Source of the DNA: Saprospiraceae bacterium
GTDB taxonomy: Bacteria; Bacteroidota; Bacteroidia; Chitinophagales; Saprospiraceae
Assembly (NCBI GenBank): GCA_027488855.1
Contig: JAIYAV010000149.1
Location: 1 to 60,669, forward strand
Direction: 5' to 3'
Length of the DNA: 60,669 nt
Shown here: piece after piece, positions 45,701 to 52,836 of the stretch
Numbering within the stretch: position 1 is the first letter of the stretch
Layout: every line of letters starts with the position of its first letter
Program-made: the position numbers and the translations under genes
Notes under the pieces: model-generated
The model's database searches: none
Told to the model about the DNA's origin: nothing
What the model saw: only the letters and a program-made list of their open reading frames with translations

Positions 45701-48359
45701 GCGCTCTTTGCGCAACACCCGGGTCAATGGCCAACGATTGAACACCAATGATCGACTCCACTTTTTTTACCCTAAAAACAATCGAGGCGATTTGTTGGCA
45801 AGTTCCGTGAATTGGAATGGCACAGAACTTCCAGTATCCTTGCCACAGGATGCGACGGGTGATACCCTCAAATGTGGCTTTGCCAACAATGATTTAATCA
45901 AAATAAAACTCAGCCGCAACAATGTGGTATACGATCTAACCCCACGATATCAACCCATCGATGGCAGTGCAGTGACGGCGGGCAATCGTTTTGCCAGCAA
46001 TGGCACCAGTTTGATTACCGAACTCAACAGTTGTTGTACGCCGCATAACCTGAAGGTTTCCCCCTCGCAGCGTGAACTGACAGGGCAGGGTGGCATAGCC
46101 GAATTCCGGGTAGTATCCAATATGACCTGGACGGCTCGCGTCAAAGGAAATAGCTCCTGGCTTAACGTATCGAACGGAAAAGGCTTTGCCAACGATGTAC
46201 TGCGCATAGAGGTAGACCCCAACAACTCCAATGCCGACCGGCGCGACACCATTTATTTGGTCAGCCCTTCCAATGAGGTTCAAAAGGTGGTGATTGCCCA
46301 AAGTCGGAGTTCCTGCGCTGCTGTGGCAGTTAATCTGGGTGCAGATCGGCAGATTTGCCGGGGTGAATCCCTCAACTTGACCGCGTCAGGTACAGGTAAT
46401 TTCCTGTGGAGTACGGGTCAAAGTGGTAACACGATCAACGTACGGCCCCAGGTCAGTGCATCCTATGCCGTGACGATCACCCAAAATGGCTGCTCCGGGG
46501 TAGATGAGGTCAATGTAACTGTGAATGAAACTCCGGTGGTAGATCTAGGCCAGGACTTACAATTGTGCTCGGGGGACAACATCGTTTTTGTGGCCACCGG
46601 GGGCGATAGTTACCGCTGGAGCAATGGGGCCAGCACTGCCACCGTTTCAGTGCGCCCCATCCAAAATTCTACCTACTCCGTCACCGTTACCAAGAATGGT
46701 TGTGCAGGCACCGACCAAGTGGTTGTTACGCTGGAAGAAGCCCCCCAGGTCAATGTCACCGCCAATCAGGCGATCTGTTCGGGGCAATCCGTAACCCTTA
46801 CTGCCGCCGGTGGTGCCTCCTACCTGTGGAGCAATGGCCGCACTTCGTCCACCATCTCGGTTTCGCCAACTGCGACTACCTCCTATACCGTCACTGTGAC
46901 CAATGGGAACTGTAGTGCCACCGGGCGCACCACGGTCAACGTTACGCCTGGCCCTACGGTCGCGACAAGCATCGACCTGACCATTTGTGCGGGAGAAAGT
47001 CCTACCATTGCTGCCAGTGGTACGGGGCCATTCCGCTGGAGCACTGGCGCAACAACTTCCAGTTTGGTGGTTAGCCCTACTCAGACGACGACCTACAGCG
47101 TTTCCGTGAGTGCGAATGGTTGTGAAGCCAGCGACAATTTGACGATCACGGTATTGCCCAAACCCACCGTCAATGCGGGGAACGATCAAACCATCTGTGC
47201 CGGGCAGGTCGCCAATTTGGTGGCGAGTGGTTCCGGCGGAAATTACCGCTGGAACAACGGAGCCACCACGGCTTCCGTACAAGTCCAACCCAATGCCTTA
47301 AGTGAGTATACCGTCAGTGTCACCAAAGATGGTTGTACAAGCAGTGATAAAGTGATTGTTGATGTCAATTCTAGCCCTACAGCCAACGCTGGACCGGATA
47401 AAACCATCACCTGTGAAACAACACAGGTACGTCTGGATGGCAGCAAATCTGCCTCAGGGGTACTGATTCGCTACCAGTGGACCGAACTCGACGATGGGCG
47501 GATTGTATCCGGGAATACCACTGCTTCGCCAGTGGTCAACCGCCCTGGCAATTACAGTCTGTTGGTCAGCAACATCATTACTGGCTGTTCATCTACCGAT
47601 TTGGTGACTGTCAGTGGGATTGAACCCGTGGAGGTGTTTTCGATTCAACTGTTGGAAGTACGTTGCTTTGGAGAAGCCACTGGATCCGCAAATCTAACGC
47701 TACGTGGTGGTCAGCCTCCTTACCAATATGCCTGGAGCAATGGAGGAACGACCAACGTAGTACGAGGATTGAAAGGCGGCACTTACACGGTTACCGTTTC
47801 TGATCAAGGCAATTGCCGGGATACCCTCACCGTGGAAATTGTGCAACCTGAACCGGTTAAAGTGACCAATATTCGCCTCATTCCTGCCCCTTCCGGCAAT
47901 ACGGGGGGCATTGACATCAGCGTAGCAGGGGGGGCACCGCCTTATGATTTCCGTTGGTTCAAAGGCAGTACCCTGCTGAGTGCCACCGAAGATTTGATGG
48001 GCATTGGCATCGGCGAATACATTGTAGAAGTGTACGACGCCAACAATTGCTCTTACCGCAGTGATCCCATTGTGGTGAGCAGGACAGTGGCGGTGGAGGA
48101 TTTGGAACTGGCCAAAGCAGCCAAACTGTATCCCAATCCTACGGATGGAAAATCCACGCTGGAGATTAGCCTGCCCAAAGCGGAAAAAATCACCCTGGAA
48201 TTGTACGATTACCTGGGCCGAAGGTTGGAACAACGCAAACTGGGCACTGGAGCCCGGTTTATGGAAACCTTTGATCTCCGCGAACGGGCCGCAGGGATGT
48301 ATTATGTACGGATGGTGACGAAGGATGGATTTGCGGTGAAGGAACTGGTGAAGGAGTAG
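42747..48359 (+). CDS. Giant multi-domain T9SS adhesin-like protein
   Basis: 1870 aa; Sec signal 1-21 (VTVIQAQ). In order: a LamG/polysaccharide-lyase-like beta-sandwich (~25-250), a PPC-like domain (~305-450), a second copy of the beta-sandwich (~465-655, sharing NWAFQLEF / NWAYQVFF), a Kazal-like knot (~659-700, NPVCLSDGRSYRNE), two more PPC-like domains (~700-960), BACON (~1095-1190, CCTPHNLKVSPSQ), six Ig/PKD-like repeats of ~77 residues (~1194-1617, each starting V-N-x-G-x-D-x-x-I-C), an SprB-type repeat (~1636-1700, CFGEATGSANLTLRGGQPPY), a related module (~1710-1780) and a T9SS sorting domain (~1790-1870). SprB-like surface adhesins work in gliding and attachment. Binding target unknown. 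Confidence 0.88.
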   Translation: MRKRLLSLLSIALSVVTVIQAQNNCCVGENLGGTCLGEDNCESFVHYNCDTLNNRCFQKWWTWPGTSITAQDYVPANLTSARKYEGSRSLHMQPDANGARPDVVKDLFDLSSGIHRLSWKMYVPTGKTGYFNIQHDFKRLMRGQPNWAYQVFFTPDGSVQVRVGAEGTFRVASYKPDCWLKVTQVINLDRDSVHFFLNNRLVARWKFSFGVVDLDNDGRGDQKFVDRKLGAIDFYADNGFEYYIDKICYQKAPVFSGGNCPTQGIGSYCLGGVVPYTPTNACGLPAYDGYVEGEEAFPGACNPGRSACADAIPLACGQTLSNQNNGGIGAKNTFTSKDFSSCVSTQNAYGGNDKVYRISITEPTNLQATLNIIDAGRNLDMFLMSSCLTYPFANTSQPECVYCIASSTNNNLSNPEESFSVFLEPGIYYLVVDAPQAGLSTRFDLSLSCGCSCVEGGDTPLGPNVLCENFDVYNTGALTAQSPRWKLWDATSHDAIVEASAEGAGKVLRIQRTSTTAPDVLFPLGNRTTGRYRLSFNMFVAKGATGYYNVQHTDGGGANPNWAFQLEFQSNGFGRLFITSNRVIGAFYYKNGEWNKIVQIIDLDKDQAELWINDQKVHSWRFSVSNTVEIRQLGALNFYANTGNNILVDNICMFAKEATCTDASLNPVCLSDGRSYRNETLARCDLYTTAELGACVSACDLGGTMIYRGDRFSGTLAVTDQAPNLSWQDSCVTATFAQAGLDSLFSHGYIFYNDEANPFNINLTASNGARAFIYRCSQDGISSNTARFRCIGRDGETFSQKGYYYVLIMGPRSNSTYAFSVLPEATCRLNPTEIACNVPFANTLSNPSRYGIGSGGSNVYQSCYQGSRTYAGSDREFSFRLTKASKVSISIQGQAGLGVFVYDFLCGKNCINFAETNDQGALARTDTLMLNPGVYYVIVDQAINGTNGAFTLTVNCTDYNQTPFLQEVGAPNCAINTTGRHNVVLRSLRNTRVNGQRLNTNDRLHFFYPKNNRGDLLASSVNWNGTELPVSLPQDATGDTLKCGFANNDLIKIKLSRNNVVYDLTPRYQPIDGSAVTAGNRFASNGTSLITELNSCCTPHNLKVSPSQRELTGQGGIAEFRVVSNMTWTARVKGNSSWLNVSNGKGFANDVLRIEVDPNNSNADRRDTIYLVSPSNEVQKVVIAQSRSSCAAVAVNLGADRQICRGESLNLTASGTGNFLWSTGQSGNTINVRPQVSASYAVTITQNGCSGVDEVNVTVNETPVVDLGQDLQLCSGDNIVFVATGGDSYRWSNGASTATVSVRPIQNSTYSVTVTKNGCAGTDQVVVTLEEAPQVNVTANQAICSGQSVTLTAAGGASYLWSNGRTSSTISVSPTATTSYTVTVTNGNCSATGRTTVNVTPGPTVATSIDLTICAGESPTIAASGTGPFRWSTGATTSSLVVSPTQTTTYSVSVSANGCEASDNLTITVLPKPTVNAGNDQTICAGQVANLVASGSGGNYRWNNGATTASVQVQPNALSEYTVSVTKDGCTSSDKVIVDVNSSPTANAGPDKTITCETTQVRLDGSKSASGVLIRYQWTELDDGRIVSGNTTASPVVNRPGNYSLLVSNIITGCSSTDLVTVSGIEPVEVFSIQLLEVRCFGEATGSANLTLRGGQPPYQYAWSNGGTTNVVRGLKGGTYTVTVSDQGNCRDTLTVEIVQPEPVKVTNIRLIPAPSGNTGGIDISVAGGAPPYDFRWFKGSTLLSATEDLMGIGIGEYIVEVYDANNCSYRSDPIVVSRTVAVEDLELAKAAKLYPNPTDGKSTLEISLPKAEKITLELYDYLGRRLEQRKLGTGARFMETFDLRERAAGMYYVRMVTKDGFAVKELVKE

Positions 48360-48417
48360 GATTTATTCCAAAGAGCTTATAGTGATTGATTGACAAATCG
48401 TTAGTTGAAATATACAC

Positions 48418-48531
48418 AAATCTAAAATCCCGCCCCGAAAGTTTCAGACTTTCGGGGCGGTTGAGCAAAGCACTGGTTCGCTGCTTTACCTCCCCGAAGG
48501 TTTGAAACCTTCGGGGAGGGATTTCAGATTT
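48418..48531. repeat. Cloverleaf-like hairpin cluster
   Basis: Outer arms AAATCTAAAATCCC (48418-48431) and GGGATTTCAGATTT (48518-48531) pair 13 of 14 and enclose two strong stems. Stem 1 is CCGCCCCGAAAGT with its complement (48430-48460). Stem 2 is CCTCCCCGAAGGTTT with its complement (48489-48519). A weaker stem lies between (AAAGCA/TGCTTT near 48467-48487). The two strong stems share CCCCGAA and TTCGGGG ends, as if duplicated. It separates convergent genes and can terminate both. Confidence 0.8.
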
Positions 48532-48565
48532 ATATATAAATCCTTGGTTTTCAAATTATATCAAG

Positions 48566-49006
48566 TCAGCTACACGCAATTTTCCCCACCCGCCTAGCAT
48601 GCCTTCCGCCTTCAAATGTTGCATTTAAAAAAGCATTAACAATGGCGTCGGCCTGCTCTGGCGTGGTAAACCGAACGGGGAGGCACACGATATTGGCGTC
48701 GTTGTGCTGGCGGGCCAGGGCGGCAATTTCTTCAATCCAGCAGAGCGCTGCACGTACTCCCTGGTGTTTGTTGGCCGTGATGGCTACGCCATTTCCACTG
48801 CCACACAGCAGGACGCCCAGTTCGGCCCTGCCATTTTCTACATCATTGGCTACTGGGTGTACAAAGTCGGGATAATCGACCGAATCCAGGGAATTGGTAC
48901 CATAATCGACTACCTCAATGCCTCGGGCAATCAAGAGGTTTTTGATCCGATCTTTATAAGGAAACCCGGCGTGATCACAGCCGATGGAAATGCTTTTTGT
49001 GCTCAT
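48566..49006 (-). CDS. rpiB: Ribose-5-phosphate isomerase B
   Basis: Interconverts ribose-5-phosphate and ribulose-5-phosphate in the pentose phosphate pathway. RpiB/LacAB motifs: GCDHAGF (~9-15), TNSLDSVDYPDF, CGSGNG (~68-73, catalytic Cys; usually CGTGIG or CGSGIG), and HNDANIVCLPVRF. 146 aa is normal. A -7 box TACCTTTG lies 18 bases upstream. Divergent from the TrpF-like gene. Confidence 0.95.
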   Translation of the reverse strand: MSTKSISIGCDHAGFPYKDRIKNLLIARGIEVVDYGTNSLDSVDYPDFVHPVANDVENGRAELGVLLCGSGNGVAITANKHQGVRAALCWIEEIAALARQHNDANIVCLPVRFTTPEQADAIVNAFLNATFEGGRHARRVGKIACS

Positions 49007-49023
49007 TGTATGGTCTTTGAACG

Positions 49024-49031
49024 CAAAGGTA
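49024..49031 (-). promoter_or_regulatory. -7 box TACCTTTG for rpiB
   Basis: Exact TAnnTTTG on the minus strand, 17 bases before the ATG at 49006. Confidence 0.5.
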
Positions 49032-49078
49032 AAACGAAAGCCATTTTTTCAGCTATCTTCGCCGCCAAATTTGTCAAC

Positions 49079-49726
49079 ATGTCGGCCATCAAAATCAAGG
49101 CGGGATCGATCACCAACCTCACCGATGCACGTTATTTTTCAGCCTGGGAAGTGGAATGGCTGGGTTTTAACCTGAGTCAAGGCGAAGAAAATGCCATTAG
49201 CCCCTTAAAAGTCGCCGCCATGCGGGAATGGGTGGAAGGGCCAAAAATTGTGGGAGAATTCAGCTTAAGCAGTAAGGAAGAGATTCTACACCAGGTGGTG
49301 GAGTTGCGCCTGGATGCCGTGCAACTGGGCATGTTTACCGACTTGGCAACGGTGATGGACTTGTCCAACGAGCTGCCTGTGATCAAGGAAATTGTGGTCG
49401 AAAAATCCACCAGTGCCGGAGATATTGAGTTCATGCTGAGCCATTTTTCGCCCCATGCCAGCTACTTTTTGCTCAATTTTGACAAGGGTGGTTTTAGCTG
49501 GGCTGAGGTTCAACAAGGGGAAATTTTGAGCCCGGAAATCCTACGCGATTTTTGCCAACGTTACCCCATTTTGTTGGGCATCGGAGTACAATCCTCGGAA
49601 GTCAAAAACATGCTGGACTATTTACAACCCGCCGGGCTCAATTTATTAGGCGGAGAAGAAGAAAAAACTGGGATAAAGTCTTTTGATGATGTAGATGATA
49701 TTTTTGAACAACTGTCTTTGGGATGA
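49079..49726 (+). CDS. TrpF-like TIM-barrel protein lacking the catalytic Cys
   Basis: 215-aa protein whose first strand, MSAIKIKAGSITNLTDARYF, matches the phosphoribosylanthranilate isomerase start (KICGLTNLEDA) except that the catalytic Cys is replaced (K-A-G). The later segment LLNFDKGGFSW aligns with the LLDS..GGTG-F-W region carrying the catalytic Asp, which is kept. Not in a trp operon. It therefore belongs to a TrpF-related group that probably does not catalyse the Amadori rearrangement; its reaction is unknown. ATG 49079 is chosen: the frame stays open upstream only because it runs antisense to rpiB. Confidence 0.75.
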   Translation: MSAIKIKAGSITNLTDARYFSAWEVEWLGFNLSQGEENAISPLKVAAMREWVEGPKIVGEFSLSSKEEILHQVVELRLDAVQLGMFTDLATVMDLSNELPVIKEIVVEKSTSAGDIEFMLSHFSPHASYFLLNFDKGGFSWAEVQQGEILSPEILRDFCQRYPILLGIGVQSSEVKNMLDYLQPAGLNLLGGEEEKTGIKSFDDVDDIFEQLSLG

Positions 49727-49733
49727 TAAAAAA

Positions 49734-50096
49734 TCAGTAGTTGTAGTCGATTACACCAACCGGGTTGATGGCTCCATCAATCACCATGTCCATGACTTCA
49801 TCTTCGCTGTAGCCGGAGTTGCCTACCTCAGGGCTAAAATCGGAAGTAGCAGCGTCCGTTCCGCCATTTTCCGCAATTGCGGCTAAAATCAACAGCAGCA
49901 AAGCGGCGGCTTGCTCATCGGTGATTTCACCCAATTCCTGTTTTTCGGCCAATTTTTGCTTGATGGCCGCCATTTGGGCATCTTCAGGGCTAAGTTGGGT
50001 AGCGTTTTCAGTGTTGTTGGTATAAGTGCCAGACATATCACAGCTGTTGAAAAAACAAAGGGCGAAGAAGGTGGCGAAGATGATCAAGTTTTTCAT
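49734..50096 (-). CDS. Small lipoprotein, unknown
   Basis: 120-aa lipoprotein with signal FALCFFNSC (Cys ~19). The rest is acidic and Ala-rich (EDAQMAAIKQKLAEKQELGEIT, then QAAALLLLILAAIAENGG). Not recognised. Convergent with the TrpF-like gene, 7 bases between stops. Confidence 0.65.
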   Translation of the reverse strand: MKNLIIFATFFALCFFNSCDMSGTYTNNTENATQLSPEDAQMAAIKQKLAEKQELGEITDEQAAALLLLILAAIAENGGTDAATSDFSPEVGNSGYSEDEVMDMVIDGAINPVGVIDYNY

Positions 50097-50276
50097 GGCT
50101 TTGGTTTTTTGAGTGGATCAATTCGATGTGTTTGATGATACAAAGTAAGGACATCATGAACTGCCAAAAACCATCCCTAAAAGGGGGTTGTAAAATATCC
50201 TCATTTATGGGGAGGAGAACACAAGGGCTCAACTTTTATATACCTACAAGAGTTTTACCTTCATAAATCCACCATC

Positions 50277-51296
50277 ATGAAATACAAACTACTCGGTCGC
50301 AGTGGCCTGCGCGTTTCTGAACTTTGTCTGGGCACCATGGGCTTTGGCAAAGAATGGAAATGGGGCGCTGATTACGATACCTCCAAACAAATCTTTGATA
50401 CCTATGCCAACGCAGGCGGCAATTTTGTCGATACCGCCAACCGCTATACTGAAGGCACTTCCGAAAAATGGCTGGGTGAGTTCATTGCCGACAACCGCGA
50501 CCATTTTGTCGTGGCCACCAAATACTCCCTACGCGACGGCACCAGCGACCCCAACTTCGCGGGCAACTCCCGCAAAAACATGATGCGCTCCGTAGAAGGC
50601 AGCCTCAAGCGCCTGAATACCGAGTTCATCGACCTGCTCTGGGTACACGCCTGGGACAGCCTGACGCCAGTGGAGGAAGTCATGCGCGGCCTGGATGACC
50701 TGGTAGCGCAAGGTAAAGTACACTACATCGGTATTTCGGACACCCCTGCCTGGATTGTGTCCCAAGCCAATACCCTGGCGGAATGGCGGGGTTGGTCCAA
50801 GTTTGTCGCCTTACAAGTAGAATACAGTTTGCTGCAACGTACTCCCGAGCGCGACCTATTGCCAATGGCCGATGCTTTTGGCTTGGCGGTCACCCCCTGG
50901 GCCCCTTTGGCGGGTGGCGCATTGACGGGGAAATACCTGCGTGGGGAACAAGGGCGATTACCCGAGGCCAGTGCACGCCGAGCAGATTATGCCAATCGGA
51001 TTGCCCAAGAGGTAGTGGACGCTGCTGAAACGCTGGGGGCATCTCCCGCGCAAGTTGCCATTCGTTGGACGATGGAGCAGGGCAAAACGGTGATCCCGAT
51101 TGTGGGTGCTACCAAACCTGCGCAATTGGAAGACTGCCTTGGTGCAGCGAATATTGAGTTGACCGATGAAATCACGGCGCACCTGAATGAATTGAGTCGA
51201 GTTGAGTTGGGATTTCCGCATGATTTTTTGCGGCAACCGGGAGTAGTTGATGTGTTGTATGGAAGCGCTGAGGTGTACGAGCAGATTAAAAAATGA
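50277..51296 (+). CDS. Aldo/keto reductase
   Basis: 339-aa NADPH-dependent oxidoreductase of the YajO/YghZ-like AKR group. Catalytic tetrad visible: Asp and Tyr in VDTANRYTEGTSE (~51-63), Lys in VVATKYS (~78-84) and His in LLWVHAWD (~121-128). The phosphate-binding segment VIPIVGATKPAQLEDCLGA (~277-295) binds NADPH. Substrate unknown. Monocistronic and followed by IR-C. Confidence 0.93.
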   Translation: MKYKLLGRSGLRVSELCLGTMGFGKEWKWGADYDTSKQIFDTYANAGGNFVDTANRYTEGTSEKWLGEFIADNRDHFVVATKYSLRDGTSDPNFAGNSRKNMMRSVEGSLKRLNTEFIDLLWVHAWDSLTPVEEVMRGLDDLVAQGKVHYIGISDTPAWIVSQANTLAEWRGWSKFVALQVEYSLLQRTPERDLLPMADAFGLAVTPWAPLAGGALTGKYLRGEQGRLPEASARRADYANRIAQEVVDAAETLGASPAQVAIRWTMEQGKTVIPIVGATKPAQLEDCLGAANIELTDEITAHLNELSRVELGFPHDFLRQPGVVDVLYGSAEVYEQIKK

Positions 51297-51307
51297 ATGC
51301 TTACAAA

Positions 51308-51425
51308 CTGAGGTGATACCTTAAGTTTCTCAGGTTTCTTAGGTGGTGAAATGAATACCTTGCTTCGCAAGGCTCGTTCTTTTTCACAACCTAAGAAACC
51401 TAAGGCACTCAAGGAATCACCTCAG
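51308..51425. repeat. Second member of the dispersed inverted-repeat family (IR-C)
   Basis: The left arm 51308-51351 pairs with 51380-51425 imperfectly. The middle holds an inner hairpin CCTTGC-TTC-GCAAGG. The right arm complement carries AGTGCCTTAGGTTTCTTAGG, as in IR-B at 6781-6884, and both have a TTAGGT[GT]GTGAAA end. It lies between convergent genes like IR-B. Confidence 0.88.
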
Positions 51426-51432
51426 GAATTGA

Positions 51433-51906
51433 TTATTTTGTTTTTGCTTTTTCAAAAACCAAGGCCGCACTATTCATGCAGTACCGCAGTCCCGTTGGGC
51501 GAGGCCCATCCTCAAAAACGTGGCCCAAATGGGCATCACAACGGCTACAAACCACTTCAGTCCGCGCCATGCCGTGGCTATCGTCGCCCTTTACCTGCAC
51601 ATGTTTAGGTTCAATGGGTTTGAAAAAGCTGGGCCAACCTGTGCCCGACTCAAACTTCGCCGTAGAATTGAACAGTTCCAGATCGCAACAAACACATTTG
51701 TAAACCCCTTTTTCGTGGTTGTCCCAGTAGGCATTCTGGAAAGCACGTTCGGTTCCAGCTTGCCGGGTCACATAGTATTGCTGCGTGGTAAGTTGTTTTT
51801 TCCACTCGGCATCCGTCTTTTTGATTTTTTGGATGCTGGTGTCTTGTGCATTGATACTCACACTAATCAGAAGGGCAATCAGCCCCAGAAAAAGTTTATT
51901 GATCAT
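51433..51906 (-). CDS. msrB: Exported peptide-methionine (R)-S-oxide reductase
   Basis: Repairs oxidised methionine (R-epimer). A Sec signal (1-20, SVSINAQ) places it in the periplasm. The MsrB domain (~33-152) has zinc Cys pairs CVCC (~71-74) and CSRC (~120-123), [18 protein letters not shown] and the catalytic Cys in RYCMNSAAL (~143). 157 aa is normal for an exported form. No msrA is adjacent. Confidence 0.96.
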   Translation of the reverse strand: MINKLFLGLIALLISVSINAQDTSIQKIKKTDAEWKKQLTTQQYYVTRQAGTERAFQNAYWDNHEKGVYKCVCCDLELFNSTAKFESGTGWPSFFKPIEPKHVQVKGDDSHGMARTEVVCSRCDAHLGHVFEDGPRPTGLRYCMNSAALVFEKAKTK

Positions 51907-52051
51907 TGTTTAATCGTTTGTTTGAAAAAATGGTGCTGATGCAGTGATTCATCCAACAGATAATGATCAATACGGAAAAAAGTTGTATAAGGTTTGCCAT
52001 CCACTGAGCAAGAGTGCTCATTCTGTCCTCGCCGATACACTTTTCCCGAAA

Positions 52052-52090
52052 AGAAATTGGGCTAGTGCAGCATCTACCACACCAGCCCAA
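52052..52090 (-). terminator. Terminator of the DUF937 gene
   Basis: On the minus strand TTGGGCTGGTG pairs with CACTAGCCCAA (10 of 11) and is followed by TTTCTTTT. It sits 26 bases past the DUF937 stop at 52116. Confidence 0.65.
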
Positions 52091-52115
52091 ATCCTGTACT
52101 TATAAAAGCCCTGGG

Positions 52116-52745
52116 TTATTTCTTGCCACCAAACAATCCACCCAATCCGCCCAAAAGGTCATCGGTAAAATCGCCGTCGCCATCTTTGTCCAGGAACTTG
52201 CCAATCATATCCATGGCTGGATTACCGCTGGCTTTTTTCTGCTGGGTGCCTTGCAGCATATTGAGGATGCCGCCGATGTCGAAACCGCCGCCGCCTTGTT
52301 TGCCCGTTTTGCTGAGCGCACTTAAGATGATGGGAGCCAACATGGACATCAAATTGCCCGTTTTGTCTCCGCTCAAACCACTCATTTGGCTGATCATGTT
52401 GATGATGCCGCCTTGTTTGCCGCCCAAAAGTGAATTCACAATGCCTGCACCATTTTGCATCAAACCAGCTTGACCGCCCGCTTGGCCACCGCCGCCTGAT
52501 ACCATGTTCATCACATCATCGATGATGCTGCCGTCTCCATCTGCATCCAGCATGCCCATCAGGCCACTTGCCCCTTGCTCAGTTGCTGCGGTTTTGGACA
52601 TTGCAGAAGACATCGCTGCAACAATACCGTTGGCTGCTGCACGGGTTTGTTCTCTTTCAGCGCCGCCGATTTGTTGGCTCAAATTGTCGATGAAATTGTC
52701 ATCGCTCAGGTGTTGATCAAGGATGTCGGCAAATTGATTGGCCAT
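52116..52745 (-). CDS. DUF937 protein with EF-hand-like calcium loops
   Basis: 209-aa Gly/Met-rich protein of DUF937 (YidB-like group; no known function). Hydrophobic helices with MISQMSGLSGDKTGNLMSMLAPIILSAL (~118-145) are typical. Two acidic loops, DADGDGSI (~69-76) and DKDGDGDF (~188-195), match EF-hand-like calcium loops. No signal peptide. Monocistronic, between two terminators. Confidence 0.82.
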   Translation of the reverse strand: MANQFADILDQHLSDDNFIDNLSQQIGGAEREQTRAAANGIVAAMSSAMSKTAATEQGASGLMGMLDADGDGSIIDDVMNMVSGGGGQAGGQAGLMQNGAGIVNSLLGGKQGGIINMISQMSGLSGDKTGNLMSMLAPIILSALSKTGKQGGGGFDIGGILNMLQGTQQKKASGNPAMDMIGKFLDKDGDGDFTDDLLGGLGGLFGGKK

Positions 52746-52772
52746 GATGTTGATTTTTGTAGTAAATAAAAT

Positions 52773-52820
52773 AAAAGTGACTTACTCAAAAGACGGCTGC
52801 CTTTTGAGTAAGTCACTTTT
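52773..52820. terminator. Terminator with 20-base perfect stem
   Basis: AAAAGTGACTTACTCAAAAG (52773-52792) pairs perfectly with 52801-52820 over an eight-base loop. It lies 17 bases past the lytic transglycosylase stop on the minus strand and is followed there by ATTTTATTT. Confidence 0.85.
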
Positions 52821-52836
52821 ATTGAATCAAAAATAG

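Noticed and set aside
48704..49078. Upstream extension of the TrpF-like frame over rpiB
   Set aside because: The stretch is antisense to rpiB and matches no protein; the TrpF-like fold begins at ATG 49079.
51896..52021. 41-codon minus frame (one hydrophobic helix) before msrB
   Set aside because: It overlaps the msrB start, has no promoter box or known relative; a small membrane peptide is possible but unsupported.
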